A model generated the notes under the pieces. That model was not told the DNA's origin and did not search any database. It saw nothing but the letters and a program-made list of their open reading frames with translations. Source: Peptococcaceae bacterium 1109 (GTDB lineage Bacteria > Bacillota > Limnochordia > Darwinibacteriales > Darwinibacteriaceae). From it: 64,000 nt of DNA. Position 1 is the stretch's first letter, and each line of letters begins with the position of its first letter. The stretch covers positions 763,634-827,633 of the forward strand of contig LDJB01000001.1 in the NCBI GenBank assembly GCA_001028815.1. The letters run 5' to 3'. Below are positions 60,209-64,000 of this stretch, in pieces. The position numbers were made by a program, and so were the translations under genes.

Positions 60209-60951
60209 TATAATACCCCCAAGCTCAAGACACTTGCCACGCCAGCGGCCACTGCCAAGGCAATAGCCAACGCCTCAGCACCCCGTGAAACACCGGATAC
60301 TAGTTCACCGCTGAGCATATCCCGGAGGGCAGTGGTCATAATTACTCCGGGCACCAAGGCCATCACTGCCCCAATGATTACTTTACTCATATCAAAGGCA
60401 AAAAACTCCAGGCAAATCTGGGCCGCAAGTGCCGCTAACCCTCCCCCTAGCGCCGCGGTGACCACGGTGGGAACGGGCAGGCGCCTGAGCCATGTACTGA
60501 AAACGACCACCAGAAAGCCGATAAGCCCCGCTGCGAACGCATCGGTCAGGTTTCCCCCAAACAGCATAGCAAAGGCGCCGCACCCTGCGCCGCCCGCGAG
60601 GAAAACAGGCAAGCTGTGCTGGGCCTCCGGTTGAGTGAGCTTCTCTAAAGCTTCCTGAAGCTCCGCTGTGCTGATAGTGCCGCTGGAATAGGCACGGCTT
60701 AGGGCATTCACTGATGCGATCCGCTCCAGATGGTTGTTTACTCTGCGGATGCGCCGGACGCGCGTGAAAACCTGCCCCTGGGGAGAATAGAGGGAAACGA
60801 ACAACCCCGTGGGGGTAGCAAATACCTCGACTCTGGCAAAGCCTGCGGCCTTGCCCATACGTTCTACCGTTTCTTCAACCCGGTGTATCTCTGCACCACT
60901 GGTGAGAAGCACTTCTCCGGCTGTAAGGATGAGATCAACACAGGCTTCCAC
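60208..60951 (-). CDS. Threonine/serine exporter subunit, ThrE N-terminal half (YjjP-like)
   Basis: About 247 residues. A cytoplasmic domain (LILTAGEVLLTSGAEIHRVE, TPTGLFVSLYSPQGQVFTRV) is followed by five membrane helices, including MALVPGVIMTTALRDMLSGE. It matches the DUF1212/YjjP family. The GTG at 60951 follows GGAGG by eight bases; the longer frame from 61032 covers that site and the divergent promoter region. With the next gene it forms a complete ThrE-like exporter. Confidence 0.83.
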   Translation of the reverse strand: MEACVDLILTAGEVLLTSGAEIHRVEETVERMGKAAGFARVEVFATPTGLFVSLYSPQGQVFTRVRRIRRVNNHLERIASVNALSRAYSSGTISTAELQEALEKLTQPEAQHSLPVFLAGGAGCGAFAMLFGGNLTDAFAAGLIGFLVVVFSTWLRRLPVPTVVTAALGGGLAALAAQICLEFFAFDMSKVIIGAVMALVPGVIMTTALRDMLSGELVSGVSRGAEALAIALAVAAGVASVLSLGVL

Positions 60952-61051
60952 AATATCTGCCTCCACTGGAATATTCGAGGCTTGGGGCTTAAACCCTTTA
61001 GCAGGAATGTACTGGAACTTGTGGAAAAACACCTAGAAGGAGGCTGAAAGT

Positions 61052-62170
61052 ATGACAGTTAATGATTCACGGTTAGTCGCAGAGTTCTTAGAATTAGTCC
61101 AAATCGACAGTGCCCCCAAGGACGAGCGCAAGATGGCCGACGCTCTCCTAGGTAAGCTGCAAGCCCTAGGCTTTGATGCCCAGGAAGATGAGACAGGGGA
61201 GAAAATCGGGGGCAATGCAGGCAACGTCTGCGCATTTTTAGATGGGGATCCCAACCTTCCTGCTCTGCTCTTCTCCGCCCACATGGACCGAGTCTCTCCA
61301 GGATACGGCATTAAGCCCATTGTGGAAGACGGCAGGATTAGAAGTGATGGAACCACCATCCTGGCCGCGGATGATGTGGCAGGAATCTGCGCCATTTTGG
61401 AAGGCATTCGCATCATTCAGGAACAGAACATCCCCCACGGCCGCATCGAAGTGGTGTTTACTGTCGCGGAAGAAGGGGGGCTCTTCGGGGCAAAGAACCT
61501 CGACACCACTCCCTTCAAGGCCCAAGCAGGCTTCTTCTTAGATTCCACTGGGCCAGTAGGCACCATCATCGTCCAGGCCCCTGCCCAGAAAAGCCTCAAG
61601 GTAAAGATCCACGGCCGTTCAGCCCACGCAGGTGTAGCCCCAGAGGAGGGCATCAATGCCATCGTGGTGGCAGCCAAAGCCATCAGCAGCATGAAGCTGG
61701 GCCGGATTGACCCTGAGACAACGGCGAACATTGGCGTGATCCGGGGCGGTGCGGCCACCAATATTGTACCAGACCTTGTGGAGCTTGAGGGGGAAGCCCG
61801 CTCCAGGAACGAAGCCAGTCTTGAAGCCCAAACAGCCCACATGGTGGAGGCGCTCCAGGCCGCCTGTGCTGAGTATGGTGCGGAAGCTGAGATTAACGTA
61901 ACTCACAGCTACTCTGCTTATCATATGAAGCCAGAGGACTATGTGGTGCAGCTGGCAGTGAAAGCCTCCCAGGGCATCGGTGTTGAGCCCATTCAGCAAG
62001 GGACCGGAGGCGGCAGTGACGCAAACATCATCAACAGCCGGGGTATCCCCTCGGTAGTATTGGGGCTGGGTTACGAAAACATCCACAGCACCGCGGAATC
62101 AATCCCCGTTTCGCAGTTAGTGAAGGCTGCGGAGCTCGTGGTATCTATCATCCAAGCAAGTGGAAGGTAA
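61052..62170 (+). CDS. M20/M42-type metallopeptidase (PepT-like)
   Basis: A 372-residue zinc peptidase. Metal ligands are visible in LLFSAHMDRVSPG (His, then Asp), LAADDVAGICAILEG, FTVAEEGGLFGAK (Glu-Glu) and HSTAES-like IHSTAESI near the end. A dimerisation domain (KIHGRSAHAGVAPEEGINAI) is inserted, so it is of the M20 type with PepT-like features. AAGGAGGCTGAAAGT precedes the ATG. It is divergent from the exporter, which may move the released amino acids. Confidence 0.9.
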   Translation: MTVNDSRLVAEFLELVQIDSAPKDERKMADALLGKLQALGFDAQEDETGEKIGGNAGNVCAFLDGDPNLPALLFSAHMDRVSPGYGIKPIVEDGRIRSDGTTILAADDVAGICAILEGIRIIQEQNIPHGRIEVVFTVAEEGGLFGAKNLDTTPFKAQAGFFLDSTGPVGTIIVQAPAQKSLKVKIHGRSAHAGVAPEEGINAIVVAAKAISSMKLGRIDPETTANIGVIRGGAATNIVPDLVELEGEARSRNEASLEAQTAHMVEALQAACAEYGAEAEINVTHSYSAYHMKPEDYVVQLAVKASQGIGVEPIQQGTGGGSDANIINSRGIPSVVLGLGYENIHSTAESIPVSQLVKAAELVVSIIQASGR

Positions 62171-62193
62171 AAGGGGCCGAGGGCCCCTTTTCT
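62169..62193. terminator. Bidirectional terminator
   Basis: AAAGGGGCC, loop GAG, GGCCCCTTT plus T, between the convergent peptidase and alcohol dehydrogenase genes. Confidence 0.88.
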
Positions 62194-62194
62194 A

Positions 62195-63301
62195 TTATCC
62201 CAACAAGCTCTGGCGGTAAATCTCTTCAACAGTGCGAGGGCCCGGGTTGCCGATGGTGTTAGCCGCGTTCTTCGTAGCTGCGGCCCGCTGAGCCCAAGCA
62301 GGTAGATCTGCCGGATTGATCTGCAGCTCACGCCGGACGTCCTTGAAAAGGTCCTCCATGAGCTGTTCAAACTCGAGGAGGCTCGTGAGGCCCAGGGCAA
62401 CCATTACTTCCCCCACTTTTTGCGGGGCTGCCTGGTGAACGTACTTCAGGTAGGACGCAAACAAGAGGCCGTTTGCCTGGCCGTGGGGCAGCCCGTGGAA
62501 ATAGGTCAAGGGGTACCCCATGGCATGGACAACGGTGGTCCCTGTTTGGGCAATGGTCATGCCGCCCAGGGTTGAGGCGATCATGAGTTCTGCCCGGACT
62601 GTCCGGTCAAAGCCCCGGTTCCTAAGAGCAGGAATGCACTTACCCCACAGGCGCATGCCCTGCAGGGCTAGGCCGCTGGCGATCACATTGACCCGCATGG
62701 AGAGGTAGCCTTCCACGAGGTGAGAGAGGGCATCTACCGCGGTGTCAATCGTGATCTCTGGGCTCAATGACTCTGTGTACTTCGGATCCAAAAGGGCCAC
62801 TTGGGGAAACATGTCATAGCCCCCCAGCCCCCGTTTAGTCTGATCCTTGTCTATGGTGAGCACAGCATATTGCGTCACTTCGCTTCCTGTCCCCGCGGTT
62901 GTTGGGATTGCGACCACAGGTAAGGCTGGGTTTTCCCATCCGCCACTATACAGTTCCAATGGGTCTTTCTCATTCCGGGCGAGAACGGCCATGACCTTAG
63001 CCGCATCTAGGGGAGAGCCGCCGCCAATCGCCACCACGAAGTCACACCCTGCCTCCCTGGCAAGCCTGCCCCCTTCAGCCACCGTGGCCAAGGAAGGGTT
63101 GTTCTCCACTTTTCCAAAGAGTTCATACTCAACACCGATAGAGTCCAGCACATCATCGAGGGCACCGCTTGCCTTCGCGGACGACCGCCCTGTCACAATC
63201 AAGGCCTTTTTTCCTAAGACCCAATCAGAGGTGTGGCTCTTCACACATTCTGGCCCATAAAACACTTTGGTGGGCATTCCATAAGTAAACTTCGTCAGCA
63301 C
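62195..63301 (-). CDS. Iron-containing alcohol dehydrogenase
   Basis: A 368-residue group III alcohol dehydrogenase. NAD-binding GGGSPLDAAKVMAVLA and PTTAGTGSEVTQYAV; metal ligands in TAVDALSHLVEGYLS and in GYPLTYFHGLPHGQANGL. The family includes butanol, 1,3-propanediol and lactaldehyde dehydrogenases; the substrate is not clear. The GTG at 63301 lies eight bases after GGAGG, whereas the ATG at 63307 is too close. It is 13 bases downstream of the MATE exporter gene. Confidence 0.9.
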   Translation of the reverse strand: MLTKFTYGMPTKVFYGPECVKSHTSDWVLGKKALIVTGRSSAKASGALDDVLDSIGVEYELFGKVENNPSLATVAEGGRLAREAGCDFVVAIGGGSPLDAAKVMAVLARNEKDPLELYSGGWENPALPVVAIPTTAGTGSEVTQYAVLTIDKDQTKRGLGGYDMFPQVALLDPKYTESLSPEITIDTAVDALSHLVEGYLSMRVNVIASGLALQGMRLWGKCIPALRNRGFDRTVRAELMIASTLGGMTIAQTGTTVVHAMGYPLTYFHGLPHGQANGLLFASYLKYVHQAAPQKVGEVMVALGLTSLLEFEQLMEDLFKDVRRELQINPADLPAWAQRAAATKNAANTIGNPGPRTVEEIYRQSLLG

Positions 63302-63314
63302 AGCCATAGCCTCC

Positions 63315-64000
63315 TTACACTCTAATGAGTTTCCATTGACCACTGCGGAAACGTTGGTTTATTAAGAAGCTCCGGAAGAACAGATCCACTACCATCCCTA
63401 TCCAAGCACCTACAAGGCCAATCCCCAAAACGACCGCAAGAACATAGGCGACGCAGATTCTTACAAGGATAAATCCTAAGAGGGTGATCTTGACGATGGC
63501 CCTGGTATCGCCTGCACCTCGTAAGGCCCCTGCTAGGACCATGATGGTGGCCAGAGCCGGTTGTGAAACCGCAACCAAGCGCAGACACACCACTGCGAGC
63601 TCCATGACTTCTGGATCCGCGGAGAAAATGGACACAAGTGGCCGGGGAAAGAGTAAGAACACCACCCCCATAACAGACATGACCACAACAGCCATCCGCC
63701 GAGACTCGTACCCTGCCTTCTCAGCTTCATCGGGCCGCTCCGCGCCAAGGTTCTGTCCCACTAGGGTGGTAGCTGCCACGGCAAACCCTGCCCCAGGCAT
63801 AAAGGAAAGGGACTCCGCGTTAAGGGCCACTTGGTGGGCTGCATAGGCCACTGTCCCAAGGGACGAGACTATCATCGTATAGGCCAGCTGTGCGACGCGC
63901 ATGATCCCCTGCTCGACCCCTGCGGGGACTCCGATGTTCATGATGCGCTTAATCATCACTGCGTTGGGCCTGAAAGAATCGGAGAGCTTCACCAAAACCA
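63315..64000 (-). CDS. MATE-family efflux transporter, C-terminal part
   Basis: The gene runs off the right edge; 228 codons are visible with about six membrane helices (RIMNIGVPAGVEQGIMRVAQ; AYAAHQVALNAESLSFMPGA; GFAVAATTLVGQNLGA). This is the C-terminal half of a NorM/DinF-like exporter that uses sodium or proton gradients to expel drugs or metabolites. It precedes the alcohol dehydrogenase by 13 bases. Confidence 0.88.
   Translation of the reverse strand, partial: VLVKLSDSFRPNAVMIKRIMNIGVPAGVEQGIMRVAQLAYTMIVSSLGTVAYAAHQVALNAESLSFMPGAGFAVAATTLVGQNLGAERPDEAEKAGYESRRMAVVVMSVMGVVFLLFPRPLVSIFSADPEVMELAVVCLRLVAVSQPALATIMVLAGALRGAGDTRAIVKITLLGFILVRICVAYVLAVVLGIGLVGAWIGMVVDLFFRSFLINQRFRSGQWKLIRV

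Overview
The window looks like chromosomal DNA of a spore-forming, anaerobic member of the Bacillota (Firmicutes) with moderate to high GC. The evidence is the accD-accA-pfkA-pyk order next to dnaE and the sporulation pair ytrH/ytrI, PerR, Rex, ReoM/IreB and TRAP homologues, SpoVD and DacF, CotF-like coat proteins, a class II (B12-dependent) ribonucleotide reductase, and a complete Rnf complex with its flavin transferase. A secreted protein that reads like a small outer-membrane beta-barrel, paired with a LolA-like protein, hints at a two-membrane (diderm) lineage; Limnochordia is one possibility, but this is inference. No phage, insertion sequence or CRISPR array was seen.

Layout. 1-1 kb: start of nrdJ with a tandem NrdR operator, perR, tRNA-Leu. 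1-9.7 kb (minus): dnaE (split by a one-base frameshift), mtrB/TRAP, a DUF2007 gene, accD, accA, pfkA, pyk and a HypE-like gene in one compact, partly overlapping run. 9.7-12.2 kb: ytrH-ytrI, then reoM-murA. 12.3-20.2 kb: PspC proteins, a Na/Pi symporter, a glycosyltransferase, a cobalamin adenosyltransferase, tRNA-Glu and tRNA-Gln, osmC, gltX, a ParA-like ATPase and a hydroxyacid dehydrogenase. 20.2-26.2 kb: a YyaL-type thioredoxin-fold protein, tRNA-Asn, a LysM protein, a small thiamine-binding-like protein, a secreted two-domain FMN protein, DUF554, and a three-gene coat cluster. 26.2-31.1 kb: fabI, rex, three unfamiliar or partly known genes, a phosphoesterase, a ParB-like protein and nth. 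31-35 kb (minus): an orphan four-gene Mrp/Mbh-type antiporter module behind a strong promoter and a structured leader. 35-41.7 kb: spoVD, dacF, a FemX-like gene, alr, csoR and an M23 endopeptidase. 41.7-48.6 kb (minus): rnfCDGEAB, apbE, trxB. 48.6-64 kb: trmL, the beta-barrel/LolA-like pair, fmdB, a dehydrogenase, an M48 protease, a LacI-type regulator with a candidate operator before a glutamate-synthase-like gene, a B12-binding radical SAM protein, a TGS-nucleoside kinase, a split ThrE exporter, an M20/M42-type peptidase, an iron alcohol dehydrogenase and the end of a MATE exporter.

How the parts fit. Rnf couples ferredoxin and NAD to ion movement. Its RnfG subunit and the separate secreted FMN protein are the natural substrates of the adjacent ApbE. 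The Mrp/Mbh-like module could exchange the same ions. Cobalamin recurs (NrdJ, PduO-type adenosyltransferase, B12-binding radical SAM). ReoM next to MurA matches the known control of MurA stability by ReoM/IreB. Most gene starts here are better placed than the longest reading frame suggests, because strong GGAGG sites sit inside the extended frames; TTG and GTG starts are common.
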